Assembly (NCBI RefSeq): GCF_014635545.1 | Contig: NZ_BMDA01000002.1 | Location: 186,001 to 250,000, forward strand | From: Acinetobacter courvalinii | GTDB lineage: Bacteria; Pseudomonadota; Gammaproteobacteria; Pseudomonadales; Moraxellaceae | Direction: 5' to 3' | Length of the DNA stretch: 64,000 bases | Part shown: positions 17,688 through 26,397 of the stretch, piece by piece | How positions within the stretch are numbered: position 1 is the first letter of the stretch | How the letters are laid out: every line of letters begins with the position of its first letter | The notes under the pieces: generated by a model | Databases searched by the model: none | What the model was told of the DNA's origin: nothing | The model's input: only the letters and a program-made list of their open reading frames with translations | Position numbers and translations under genes: made by a program

Positions 17688-20072
17688 TCATTCTAACCAA
17701 TTAATCAACTCATCCCAAGCTAATTCGTAAAGTCGTTTAGAGCGTGTAATGATGAAATCAGTTGACCACGGTTTTGTCATACTACCCAAAGCAATAAGAT
17801 TAGGCATATATTTCTGAACTTGTAAAAGTTCTTGTGTTAATGCACCGAAACGAATGTTTTTTGTTTCAGCTGCTTCACGTAGAATTTCTGCCGCACTATT
17901 TTGATCTTGAGCACCAACTACTTTGTAAAAGATTCTTTTCTCTGCCCAAACTCGATTACCTAAAGAAGAGTTAAGTTCATGAGAGACAAGTATTAGATTA
18001 CCCAGTGTATCAATTAAATCACCATGCTCATAAATTGCTTGTTCCCAAGAGCCGTTATTTGATTGCGGGGCAATATGCTCTAAAGATAGGTTTCTATCAT
18101 CAACATATGATTCTAGATTTAAGCATGGATTAGATAAATCTTTGCCCTTGATTAATAAACCTTCATACACAGTATCAGCTACAGCATCATGATGTGCCGC
18201 AAGTAAAATAAATTTTGCTAATTTCGAGCTTTTATAAATTGGTTGATATGTTGCTAAATTGATAAAATTTTCTTTGTTTTGAACTTTTCCTTTGCGTTCC
18301 GCGTCAAGTAATCTTGATTTTAATTCCGCCTTGAATAGATCTATATTTATAACTTTATCTTGCATGTAAAGTTTTGCTAGGCGTGGAAGACCAGATGGCA
18401 TTTCTGATTTGCTAAGTATTTCTCGGTATTCATTATCAATTCCTCCAGTTCCTCTTCTAGTCGCTCTCCAAAGAGTGCTGAAAGCAAGCATAGCTTTTAT
18501 AGCCTCTTCAAAGTCCTTAAATCGTTGAGCTTTTTCATTTTGATCTTGAGCATCGACAACTTGACTAAAGAATAAAGTTAAAATCGGAATAACAATCGTA
18601 TGGTTAATATCTTTGAAAAATTTTAGTCCGAGTTTTGAGGTTGTAGATAATTGATGATGATTAAAAAACTTCTGAATATCTGTATAGCTATCAGATTCCC
18701 AGAAATACTTCTTAAAATTAGCACAATAACTAAGCATTTTAATGAACGCTAGAGGGTCCGTAGCTTCTTCAAAAGATGTTTTTAGTTCACTACGTTGTTC
18801 TGCTAAACGACCAGAAATTTTTAGACCTGAATATGAGCTAAAAAAGTGTATTAATAGTTCTTTAGTCGCTTTCTGTAACTCAGGACCCACTGAGAAGATA
18901 CATAAATATTCAGAAACTTGATCTAATAATGCTTTTTCAATTGAATCTTCATAATCAGCAAGTCCTACAGCATTTACTACTCTAGGTTTAAATGTTTCAA
19001 AAGCTGTTAAAGGCTCACCTGTTGTATTTAAAGATTCAAAAATAGTAAATGCATAATCTTCATTTTTACCTTTTACCACCGTTAAAACGACTCTATGCAG
19101 TACGTAGCGAGCATAAAAGACAAGAAGACTCAATTTGTCAAAAATTTCTTTTTCAGGCTCTTGTAAATTTTGAATATTTTGAACTGGTGCTACATGATTA
19201 AGTAAACCTTCTTGGAAAGAATCAGAAGCATAGATATCATCAATATTAGGTACTTCTTCTATTTCATCGGCTACATTACTACGATTATTTATAATACTTT
19301 TAAGAATTTTCATTAGTTGATTAAAACGATCAACAAGAGCTTCTTCACCTTCTATGTTTGAATTTCTTTTACTCGGTTTATATTCGATTACGTCATAATC
19401 GACTTTATCAATTTCAGTGATGTAGTTAAAAGTTAAATTAGCAATTGGAGAATCATATTTCTTATTCGCAGGACTCTTAGACCATTGATCATCAATTGAT
19501 CTAATCATTCTAGGGTAAAGAGGCGATTTTCCAAATGAGTATTTTTCATAAAATGTATCAGCTAACGCTGATAAAGCTTCTTTCGTCTGGCCATCAAGCC
19601 ATTCTAAAGCTGTGATATGGCTTTCGAGTTCTAGAGAAATTTCTGCCCCTTCATTGGCTAATTTTTCATATTCATTAAATAAAGACTTTGTTTTTTTTGT
19701 GAATTGCTTATGCATTAAGCTTAGCGTGTTATGCAGAGCAATACAAACAAGTAATAACGTGGTCATACGTTGTTGACCATCAATAACAGTTAATACTTTA
19801 CTTGGTACATCTGCTCGTACAATTGGTTGGACTGTAGAGTTATTTACATCATGAATTGTGATCACAGTTCCAAGAAATGTAAAACTATCATCAGATTTAA
19901 GTAATGTTTTAAATCCGTGACTAATATCCTCTATTAAACGGCTAACTTTATCCTTATCCCAACTATAAGGGCGTTGGTAGGATGGGATGTATAGACCTAA
20001 GCCTCTATCCGCTAGTAACTCCATTGGTGATTTAGAAATCGCTTCGAATATTGTTTTAGGATCGACAGCCAC
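17688..20072 (-). CDS. sspE: SspE-like DUF262-DUF1524 phosphorothioate-sensing nickase
   Basis: A 794-residue effector. The N-terminal DUF262 domain has YIPSYQRPYSW (residues 28-38), FLGTVITI (66-73) and VIDGQQRMTTLL (96-107), the ParB-like NTPase motif. The C-terminal DUF1524 has the HNH-type LEHIAPQSNN near residue 665-674 and NLILVSHELNSSLGN near 694-708. SspE of known systems uses DUF262 to sense phosphorothioate and hydrolyse GTP, and DUF1524 to nick DNA; its length fits. It is on the minus strand, convergent to sspBCD, with its own promoter region at 20073-20200. The GmrSD type IV restriction family shares this domain pair, so without the ssp neighbours GmrSD would be the alternative call. 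Confidence 0.9.
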   Translation of the reverse strand: MAVDPKTIFEAISKSPMELLADRGLGLYIPSYQRPYSWDKDKVSRLIEDISHGFKTLLKSDDSFTFLGTVITIHDVNNSTVQPIVRADVPSKVLTVIDGQQRMTTLLLVCIALHNTLSLMHKQFTKKTKSLFNEYEKLANEGAEISLELESHITALEWLDGQTKEALSALADTFYEKYSFGKSPLYPRMIRSIDDQWSKSPANKKYDSPIANLTFNYITEIDKVDYDVIEYKPSKRNSNIEGEEALVDRFNQLMKILKSIINNRSNVADEIEEVPNIDDIYASDSFQEGLLNHVAPVQNIQNLQEPEKEIFDKLSLLVFYARYVLHRVVLTVVKGKNEDYAFTIFESLNTTGEPLTAFETFKPRVVNAVGLADYEDSIEKALLDQVSEYLCIFSVGPELQKATKELLIHFFSSYSGLKISGRLAEQRSELKTSFEEATDPLAFIKMLSYCANFKKYFWESDSYTDIQKFFNHHQLSTTSKLGLKFFKDINHTIVIPILTLFFSQVVDAQDQNEKAQRFKDFEEAIKAMLAFSTLWRATRRGTGGIDNEYREILSKSEMPSGLPRLAKLYMQDKVINIDLFKAELKSRLLDAERKGKVQNKENFINLATYQPIYKSSKLAKFILLAAHHDAVADTVYEGLLIKGKDLSNPCLNLESYVDDRNLSLEHIAPQSNNGSWEQAIYEHGDLIDTLGNLILVSHELNSSLGNRVWAEKRIFYKVVGAQDQNSAAEILREAAETKNIRFGALTQELLQVQKYMPNLIALGSMTKPWSTDFIITRSKRLYELAWDELINWLE

Positions 20073-20556
20073 TTTTATACCCCTGAATAAATTTTAGTAA
20101 TAAAACTATTAAATAATCTACTATATTGTCATTATCTCTAATTGTTGTCATTAAGAATAATTAGAAATTAGTCTTAATTATCAGAAAAAAACATCATTCT
20201 TGTTCAATTGAATTTTATTAAAATCTAAAAATATTTTTGTTAAGTTGAAAGTAATTTGAAACTTCACAACATTCAATTAAGGACACATTCAGAATATAAT
20301 ATCTTTCTCGTTAGATTAGTCGAAAAGAACTTTCTATTCTCTTGCTAAGAAGGAGGCTTTTCCCTCAACCCATCCATAAAATACCGAAATCCTCCATCAT
20401 TTTATTTCGGTATGCTAAATGCTGAGCATGATTATAAAAATCATGATTATTATTGGTAAATGTATGAAATATATTTGTTTTTATGAGGTTGTACAAGCCG
20501 AAATAATTTTCGATAACGAGATTAAATTCATTCTAGAAGGAATTTTTTCAGTAAAT
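20073..20556. other. 484-bp gene-free right edge of the island
   Basis: It holds the sspE upstream region with a direct repeat TTGTCATTA at 20126-20134 and 20145-20153, then three inverted repeats: ATACCGAAAT/ATTTCGGTAT (20381-20390 and 20404-20413), ATGCT-G-AGCAT (20419-20429) and CATGATT/AATCATG (20427-20433 and 20439-20445). A 37-codon frame at 20464-20577 overlaps the end of the XRE gene and is not credible. No integrase or insertion-sequence remnant is seen. Confidence 0.55.
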
Positions 20557-20883
20557 CTAAAGTTTGTCTTTTTCTAAATCCTGAATAAAACTCAAAAGTC
20601 GATTTTGCTTTTCGGCATCAAGTGAGTAACTTCTTCGAAGAATTTCAGCAAGTACTTCATCTTCAACGTAAAAATAAGCAGTCGGAAGTTCTAATACTTC
20701 TGCAATTTTAGATGCAACTAAAAAATCAGGCACATGCTTGCCGCGTTCATATTGATTCATCCGTGCGCTGGCAGACGATTCATCAATTCCCGCTAAAATC
20801 CCTAATTTTTCCTGAGAAAGGCCCTTGGCTTTACGTGCTAGCCGCAATCTCATCGCAAAAACATTAGAAAAATGTGGCTGCAT
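20557..20883 (-). CDS. XRE-family HTH transcriptional regulator
   Basis: A 108-residue cro/C1-type regulator: helix-turn-helix LRLARKAKGLSQEKLGILAGIDESSASARMNQYERGKHVPD at residues about 12-52, then a short C-terminal part. It is divergent from the lipoprotein at 21014, and three near-identical operators lie in the 130 bp between them, so it probably regulates both itself and the lipoprotein. Composition is closer to the chromosome than to the ssp genes, so membership of the island is uncertain. No sequence link to the ssp operon is seen; the sspB dyad (ACAAGT/ACTTGT) resembles but does not match its operators (CTAAG/CTTAG). Confidence 0.88.
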   Translation of the reverse strand: MQPHFSNVFAMRLRLARKAKGLSQEKLGILAGIDESSASARMNQYERGKHVPDFLVASKIAEVLELPTAYFYVEDEVLAEILRRSYSLDAEKQNRLLSFIQDLEKDKL

Positions 20884-20904
20884 TTTTTATCAATAAAGAC
20901 CAAA

Positions 20905-20981
20905 ACTAAGATTTTCTTAGTTTTTAATTGATTTATTACTAAGGATTGCTTAGTATTTTATTTACCTAAGGAATACTTAGT
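20905..20981. promoter_or_regulatory. Three tandem operators between XRE gene and lipoprotein
   Basis: ACTAAG-N5-CTTAGT at 20905-20921, ACTAAG-N5-CTTAGT at 20938-20954, and CCTAAG-N5-CTTAGT at 20965-20981. Centres are 33 and 27 bp apart. The identical arms and constant 5-bp spacing show a real dimer-binding site, most likely for the adjacent XRE protein. Confidence 0.8.
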
Positions 20982-21013
20982 TTTTCGAATTTAATTTTTT
21001 AATTGGATAACAA

Positions 21014-21736
21014 ATGAATAATTTAAATATATTAATTACAGCAGGCTTACTGCTTGGCTCGTTAACTGGCTGCCAACAGATGCAAACAATGGCAGATCAA
21101 ACGGTGAATTCTATTTCTAAAGGTGTTCAAGCTTATGATGGTTGGATAAGTAAAGGCACTGCCCGAGTCTGGGATGAGATGCAAAACAAAAGTATTCGGG
21201 ATAAATATTTAATACTGACACAAGAAGGAAATAATAATCTTATCAAGTTGAACCAAGCGTTACTTAATGATAAATATAAATTAGAGAAACGTAGTTTCGA
21301 TACTATTTATTTAGAAAAATATATAACCCATCAAGCCAATTTTAGTGATGCCAATCGTAAGATAGATACGGGTATTTATATTTCAGAAAAAGATCTGGCT
21401 GCAAAAATGTTTATCGAACAGGCTTTGGCAAAAGGCAATGAAGTACGTCAGTATAAGAAAAATATAAATGCTTTACTTAATCGAAGTCTTAAACAGCCGA
21501 TTACAGAATTTAATGGTGCTTCAAACCGTTATGATGTTGATCCTGCGTTAGTTGAATTTGATAAAGCGGGAAGTCCGGTCGCAATCATGACACGTTCATG
21601 GCAAACGATTTCTGCCATTGGGGTAGATAGTCGTATTTATACCAATCTCTATTTTGGTCCAGAGACCATGCGTTGGTTTGAAAATAGTATTTCCAATCGT
21701 AGCTTGGAAGATGCTTTAATCCGTACCTATCGCTAA
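21014..21736 (+). CDS. Predicted lipoprotein of unknown function
   Basis: A 240-residue protein with a lipoprotein signal peptide: [15 protein letters not shown], lipobox LTGC with Cys20 as the lipidated residue. The mature part is helical and polar, with no domain I recognise. The ATG at 21014 follows GGATAAC. The upstream triple operator predicts tight control by the divergent XRE regulator. A hairpin terminator at 21785-21813 follows. Similar regulator-lipoprotein pairs may be stress-responsive, but nothing in the sequence shows a role. Confidence 0.75.
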   Translation: MNNLNILITAGLLLGSLTGCQQMQTMADQTVNSISKGVQAYDGWISKGTARVWDEMQNKSIRDKYLILTQEGNNNLIKLNQALLNDKYKLEKRSFDTIYLEKYITHQANFSDANRKIDTGIYISEKDLAAKMFIEQALAKGNEVRQYKKNINALLNRSLKQPITEFNGASNRYDVDPALVEFDKAGSPVAIMTRSWQTISAIGVDSRIYTNLYFGPETMRWFENSISNRSLEDALIRTYR

Positions 21737-21784
21737 TTTCGGACTTTAAGCGATTTAATTTTATTCTAAGTCGATACCAACAAA

Positions 21785-21813
21785 AAAAGCCTAAATCCTT
21801 CGATTTAAGCTTT
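21785..21813 (+). terminator. Terminator after the lipoprotein gene
   Basis: AAAGC-C-TAAATC pairs with GATTTA-A-GCTTT around loop CTTC, followed by a T-rich stretch. Confidence 0.7.
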
Positions 21814-21845
21814 CTTATTTCATGCAAACACATGATCATAAATTC

Positions 21846-21935
21846 TGGCGGTGAGAGAGGGATTCGAACCCTCGATACGCGCAAACGTATACACACTTTC
21901 CAGGCGTGCTCCTTCAGCCACTCGGACACCTCACC
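21846..21935 (-). tRNA. tRNA-Ser (anticodon GGA)
   Basis: A 90-nt class II tRNA with a long variable arm and encoded CCA. Acceptor GGTGAGG pairs with TCTCACC (one G-T pair). The anticodon loop CTGGAAA gives GGA. Confidence 0.96.
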
Positions 21936-22058
21936 AAGGTGTGCGATAGTAACCAAAAAAATGCGGGCTGCCAAGTTGTGAAGAACAGATTTGCAGAAAA
22001 ACTTTTTGGCTAATGATAAGATTGCGCCATATAACGTTTTAGTTTGAAGCGACATAAT

Positions 22059-23939
22059 ATGCAAAGTACTGCAAAAAAAGCCGCATTGCCCGCGATGACG
22101 CTGGCAGCATTAGGGGTGGTATTTGGAGACATTGGGACCAGTCCGCTCTATGCGATACGGCAATGCTTTGTCACAGGACATGTAGATATCAGCGAAGGAT
22201 CGATTCTCGGCATCCTGTCCCTGATCTTCTGGTGCATGAACCTGACCATCAGTTTTAAATATGTGTCGATGATCATGCGTGCAGACAACAATGGTGAAGG
22301 CGGGATCATGTCTTTGCTGGCGTTGAACCTGCGTTCTAACGTATTCAGCAACAAGAATAAAATCTTTCTGATCGCATTGGGCTTTATCGGGGCATCGCTA
22401 TTCTTTGGTGACGGCATTATTACGCCAGCCATTTCGGTACTGTCTGCGATTGAGGGCCTGAGTCTGATCACACCCACACTGGATCGTTGGTTAGTCCCGA
22501 TTGCGCTGGGTATTTTAACCGCGTTGTTTATGGTGCAACGACATGGTACTGCCACCATGGGCAAATTCTTTGGGCCGATCACCTTATTATGGTTCGCATC
22601 CATTGGCCTGATTGGACTATGGAGCATCATTCAGACCCCGTATGTGTTGATGATGGTCAATCCTTACTGGGCGCTGCATTTTGTCTATGACCAGCCAACG
22701 GTCGCCTTCATTACCATGGGTGCAGTGATCCTGACCATGACCGGTGGGGAAGCGTTGTATGCCGATATGGGCCATTTTGGACGTATGCCGATCAAGCTGG
22801 CCTGGTTTATCGTGGTCTTGCCGTGCTTGCTGCTCAATTATGCAGGTCAGGGCGCCTTACTGTTGCGTGATGCCAAGGCGATTGAAAACCCGTTCTATCT
22901 GCTGGTGCCTGACTGGGCCTTATTCCCGATGATTGGGCTGGCAACTGCCGCAGCGGTGATTGCCTCTCAAGCCGTGATTACCGGTGTGTTCTCGATGGCC
23001 AATCAGGCCATGCAGTTACGCTATTTGCCACGTCTTACCGTGCACCATACCTCTGATGTAGAGCAGGGCCAGATCTATTTGCCTTTCATTAACTGGGTGT
23101 TGTTTATCTCGGTGGTGATCCTCATTTTGCTGTTTGAAAGCAGTGCCGAACTGGCAAGTGCCTATGGCGTTGCGGTGACCATGACCATGCTCTGCGGTAC
23201 TATCCTGATCTCGACGCTGGCCTATGGGGTGTGGCGTTGGCCAGCATGGAAAGTGGCTTTGTTTGCGGTGCCATTCCTGATCATAGATCTGATTTTTGTC
23301 GGTTCAACCTCATTAAAAATCCTCTCTGGCGGATGGGTGCCGATCCTGATTGGTGTGGTGGTGTATACCATTCTGATGACCTGGAAACGTGGTCGTGAAA
23401 TCGTGTATAACCGCATGGAAACCAATGCCTTGCCGATCGAGTTATTTATTAAAAGTATTGGCATGAGCAAGGAAACCCAATATGTGCCAGGTGAAGCGAT
23501 TTTCCTGACTGGTACCCCGAATATTGTGCCGCATGCGATGTTGCATAACATCAAGCACAACAAAGTGCTGCATGAGCGCAATGTGATGGTGACGGTCTAT
23601 ACGCAGGATATTCCCTATGTGGCTGAAGCCGACCGCTTAAAAGTGGAAAAGCTGGATGAGCACTTTTATCGCATCTATGTCTATTATGGCTTCAAGGACC
23701 AGCCGAATATTCCGGTCGCGCTGGAACAGGCCTATAAGCAACTGGATTTTGAATTCGATATGATGCAAATGAGTTTCTTCATTTCGCGAGATCGTATTGT
23801 GCATACCGTTGGTGATGGCATGTCACCATGGCGTGAAAAGCTGTTTATCTCGATGCAGCGCAATACCAGTCCGGTCAGTGACTTTTACCAGATCCCGACC
23901 AACCGTGTGGTGGAACTGGGCAGCCAGATCGAAATTTAA
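22059..23939 (+). CDS. kup: Kup potassium uptake permease
   Basis: A 626-residue KUP/HAK/KT transporter for low-affinity K+ uptake with protons across the inner membrane. The signature [21 protein letters not shown] is at residues 16-36, followed by about 12 membrane segments up to residue 430 and a cytoplasmic C-terminal domain. The start is taken as the ATG at 22059; an in-frame TTG at 22044 would add five residues unlike the family. It begins about 120 bp after tRNA-Ser, with a hairpin terminator behind it. It is a single gene with no operon partner. Confidence 0.95.
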   Translation: MQSTAKKAALPAMTLAALGVVFGDIGTSPLYAIRQCFVTGHVDISEGSILGILSLIFWCMNLTISFKYVSMIMRADNNGEGGIMSLLALNLRSNVFSNKNKIFLIALGFIGASLFFGDGIITPAISVLSAIEGLSLITPTLDRWLVPIALGILTALFMVQRHGTATMGKFFGPITLLWFASIGLIGLWSIIQTPYVLMMVNPYWALHFVYDQPTVAFITMGAVILTMTGGEALYADMGHFGRMPIKLAWFIVVLPCLLLNYAGQGALLLRDAKAIENPFYLLVPDWALFPMIGLATAAAVIASQAVITGVFSMANQAMQLRYLPRLTVHHTSDVEQGQIYLPFINWVLFISVVILILLFESSAELASAYGVAVTMTMLCGTILISTLAYGVWRWPAWKVALFAVPFLIIDLIFVGSTSLKILSGGWVPILIGVVVYTILMTWKRGREIVYNRMETNALPIELFIKSIGMSKETQYVPGEAIFLTGTPNIVPHAMLHNIKHNKVLHERNVMVTVYTQDIPYVAEADRLKVEKLDEHFYRIYVYYGFKDQPNIPVALEQAYKQLDFEFDMMQMSFFISRDRIVHTVGDGMSPWREKLFISMQRNTSPVSDFYQIPTNRVVELGSQIEI

Positions 23940-23956
23940 GTTTAAGTTGATAAAAC

Positions 23957-23979
23957 AGGCACGCTCAAGTGCCTTTTTT
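23957..23979 (+). terminator. Rho-independent terminator of kup
   Basis: AGGCAC/GTGCCT stem, 6-nt loop and a T run, 17 bp after the stop. Confidence 0.85.
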
Positions 23980-24098
23980 ATTGTCTGTTGAGCAAGTGTA
24001 CAGATTTGCGACATAAAATGTCGCTCTAGGCTGAAACCCAATATACAGCAAGGCTTTGAGTTGTTAAGCTGCGCGTTCATATTGATTTTGATGTAGTT

Positions 24099-25172
24099 AT
24101 GGCGAAGAGACCAACCAGAAAGGGTAAAACTCCATTTGCTTTTTTGAGCCAGAATGTTGGAAAGCTTGTGCTGGCTGCAGTCGCGACGGGAAGTTTTGCG
24201 ATTGCGTTTGGCAATGAAAAAATTTCGAAACTGATCCCGTTCCAGTCCAGTAATGGCGCCTGTTTAAAACCGTTCTATCGTGATGTGCCGCCGTTATTGA
24301 GCAAGGATAGTCTGAAAAAAGACAGTTATGCCTTGTGTTTTAACGACTTCAATGTGATGTATTCAGGCATCTCCAAAACGCCGTTGTGGTCAGCGGAATA
24401 TCTCACCCCTGAACGTTTAAGTGTCAAAATCAAACGTGAAGATAATTTCCATGAAGAAACCCGGGTGCAGTTGGCGCATCGCGCGTTGTTATCGGATTAT
24501 CGTGGTTCCGGCTATGACCGTGGTCATATGGCACCTAACGGGGACATGAACAATACCGCGGCCCAGTATGACAGTTTCTCCCTGGCCAATATGGTGCCGC
24601 AAGCACCAAAAAATAATCAGGAAGTCTGGCGTAAACTGGAAGAAGCGGTGCGCTCTATGGTCACCAAACAGCATAAAGATGCTTATGTGCTGACTGGACC
24701 AATCTTTGAAGGCAAACGCCTGAAAACCATTGGTAAAGGGGTGATTGTCCCGACCGCGGTGTATAAAGCGGTGTATTTGCCCAAGCAGGGCATTATTGGT
24801 GCCTACTATGCGCCAAACAATAATTCACTGCAGGTCAAAGTGGTGAGTGTCTGCTATCTGGAAGAAAAGCTGGGGATTAATTTATTCCCGCAATTGACCG
24901 AACAGCAGAAACGCAATGTCTATCAGTTGCCATTGTCTGCGCAGCAGGTGAAGCCGAACAAGGACATTAGCTATTCACATTGGGATGGGCAAAGTCAGTG
25001 TGCGGAAGAAGCCAAGACTGATGCCATTCAGGCCCAGCAGCGTCAATTTACCTCACAATCGACTGAGTCGGCAGGCAGCAAGTTGCCGCAGATTGATGAA
25101 CAGACCAAGCAGGCCATGATTAACCAGCTGATCAATGCCTTGGTACAGTATTTCTTACAAATGTTGCGCTAA
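24099..25172 (+). CDS. DNA/RNA non-specific endonuclease (NUC1 family)
   Basis: A 357-residue nuclease of the Serratia-nuclease/NUC1 superfamily. The active-site motif DRGHMAPNGDMN lies near residues 141-152 with the general-base His, and NMVPQAPKNNQEVW follows with the Asn metal ligand region. A hydrophobic segment VGKLVLAAVATGSFAIAFG near residues 19-37, after a basic N-terminus, is a signal anchor or signal peptide, so the protein acts in the periplasm or outside. The C-terminal 60 residues are Gln-rich linker. A small inverted repeat GCGACAT/ATGTCGC at 24008-24024 lies in its promoter region. Confidence 0.92.
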   Translation: MAKRPTRKGKTPFAFLSQNVGKLVLAAVATGSFAIAFGNEKISKLIPFQSSNGACLKPFYRDVPPLLSKDSLKKDSYALCFNDFNVMYSGISKTPLWSAEYLTPERLSVKIKREDNFHEETRVQLAHRALLSDYRGSGYDRGHMAPNGDMNNTAAQYDSFSLANMVPQAPKNNQEVWRKLEEAVRSMVTKQHKDAYVLTGPIFEGKRLKTIGKGVIVPTAVYKAVYLPKQGIIGAYYAPNNNSLQVKVVSVCYLEEKLGINLFPQLTEQQKRNVYQLPLSAQQVKPNKDISYSHWDGQSQCAEEAKTDAIQAQQRQFTSQSTESAGSKLPQIDEQTKQAMINQLINALVQYFLQMLR

Positions 25173-25239
25173 GAAACGCTTGCAAAGTGATCGTGCTTGG
25201 CTCATGTTGGGTGAGAGACAACAATAACGAGAGAGAAAG

Positions 25240-25482
25240 ATGTTTAAACCTTTTGAACATGGTGATGAGTCGTCAGCAATTTATGACCTGACCCTGGAAA
25301 ATCAGGTGGATTGTGTGAGTTTGTATGGCAATTTACAAATCACCAAAGATCAGGCTGGTTTAAAAACCGCAAAGGCATTACAAGGCTTTATCAATGAGGT
25401 GGTGGCAGCCTTAGAGAAACAGGAGCTGCCTGAACAGATCGAGCGCCAGCCTGAACAGGATATTGAGAATCCATTTTTATAA
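25240..25482 (+). CDS. Small conserved-looking hypothetical protein
   Basis: An 80-residue acidic protein without signal peptide or membrane segment; I cannot name a family. It is well framed as a gene: ribosome site GAGAGAGAAAG before the ATG, balanced amino-acid use, and a terminator right after the stop. The middle (DCVSLYGNLQITKDQAGLKTAKALQGFINEVVAALEKQ) suggests one strand pair followed by a helix. It lies 67 bp after the nuclease gene and may be cotranscribed, but a role as immunity protein is not shown. Confidence 0.7.
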   Translation: MFKPFEHGDESSAIYDLTLENQVDCVSLYGNLQITKDQAGLKTAKALQGFINEVVAALEKQELPEQIERQPEQDIENPFL

Positions 25483-25490
25483 ATAAAAAA

Positions 25491-25510
25491 AACAGCCGCT
25501 AAGGGCTGTT
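25491..25510. terminator. Bidirectional terminator, hypothetical/aqpZ
   Basis: AACAGCC/GGCTGTT stem, 6-nt loop, with A-run and T-run on the two sides. It serves the + strand hypothetical and the - strand aqpZ. Confidence 0.85.
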
Positions 25511-25531
25511 TTTTTATGCGGTATGATGCGC

Positions 25532-26221
25532 TTAGTTTTTCTCGCTGCCCACCACTTTGTAGATCACTGCACCGATAATGGCACCAATGATTGGTGCAAC
25601 CCAGAATAACCACAACTGGCTAAGTGCAGCAGTTTCCGCAAACAACGCCACCGCAGTACTACGTGCCGGGTTCACCGAGGTATTGGTGACAGGAATACTG
25701 ATCAAGTGGATCAGGGTGAGGGCCAAACCAATTGCAATCGGTGCGAAGCCAGCGGGTGCGCGACGGTCTGTTGCACCCATGATCACGATCAGGAAGAAGG
25801 CTGTGAGGACTACTTCAATCAGGAATGCTGAAGCCACAGAGAAGTGGTTTGGAGAAAGTTCGCCATAACCGTTGGTCGCGAAGCCCCCTGTACCAGCAAA
25901 GCCGGCCTGACCTTGTACGATGATGTACAGTACGAATGCTGCCAGCGCACCACCAATCACCTGAGAAATAATATAGGGCACCAGATCTTTGGCATTAAAA
26001 CGCCCGCCGACCCATAAACCGACGCTGACCGCTGGGTTAAAGTGACCACCTGAAATATGACCAAAGGCATACGCGCCTGTTAATACAGTTAAACCAAAAG
26101 CAAGTGCTACACCAAGAAAGCCGATGCCAAGCTCTGGAAATGCTGCTGCAAGTACAGCACTACCACAACCACCAAAAACAAGCCAAAAAGTACCAAGAAA
26201 TTCTGCTAAATATTTGTTCAT
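25532..26221 (-). CDS. aqpZ: Aquaporin Z
   Basis: A 229-residue MIP-family water channel (E. coli AqpZ has 231). Both NPA boxes are present, [11 protein letters not shown] near residue 62 and [12 protein letters not shown] near 183, with six membrane segments. The second box is followed by an Arg (NPAR), the water-selective filter residue. The frame runs 13 codons further upstream, but [18 protein letters not shown] is the canonical N-terminus, so the start is at 26221. Single gene in the inner membrane. Confidence 0.95.
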   Translation of the reverse strand: MNKYLAEFLGTFWLVFGGCGSAVLAAAFPELGIGFLGVALAFGLTVLTGAYAFGHISGGHFNPAVSVGLWVGGRFNAKDLVPYIISQVIGGALAAFVLYIIVQGQAGFAGTGGFATNGYGELSPNHFSVASAFLIEVVLTAFFLIVIMGATDRRAPAGFAPIAIGLALTLIHLISIPVTNTSVNPARSTAVALFAETAALSQLWLFWVAPIIGAIIGAVIYKVVGSEKN

Positions 26222-26397
26222 TGTTATCACCAAACATGTTTTAAAAAATAAAAAAAACAAGCATCCAAAACGTTATTATGGATATGTGTCAACCGTGTGA
26301 AAAAGTGTGAACTATTTCACATAGGTGTATAGGCTCTTGTATAAAACGTGTGAAAAAATGGATCAGTTGTGAAACCGTTAGTTCATGGGTAATTTTA

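Noticed and set aside
8315-20072. A dnd (DndABCDE) cluster
   Set aside because: No DndD or DndE is visible, the pyrophosphatase has 290 instead of about 500 residues, and DUF4007 plus DUF262-DUF1524 are Ssp markers. Only the DGQHR protein recalls DndB.
17688-20072. A GmrSD type IV restriction enzyme
   Set aside because: The domain pair is the same, but the immediate sspA and sspBCD neighbours make SspE the better reading.
20464-20577. 37-codon frame convergent with the XRE gene
   Set aside because: No ribosome site, overlaps the XRE coding end, low-complexity peptide.
21585-22064. 159-codon minus-strand frame
   Set aside because: It runs through tRNA-Ser, the end of the lipoprotein gene and the kup start, so it is a chance frame.
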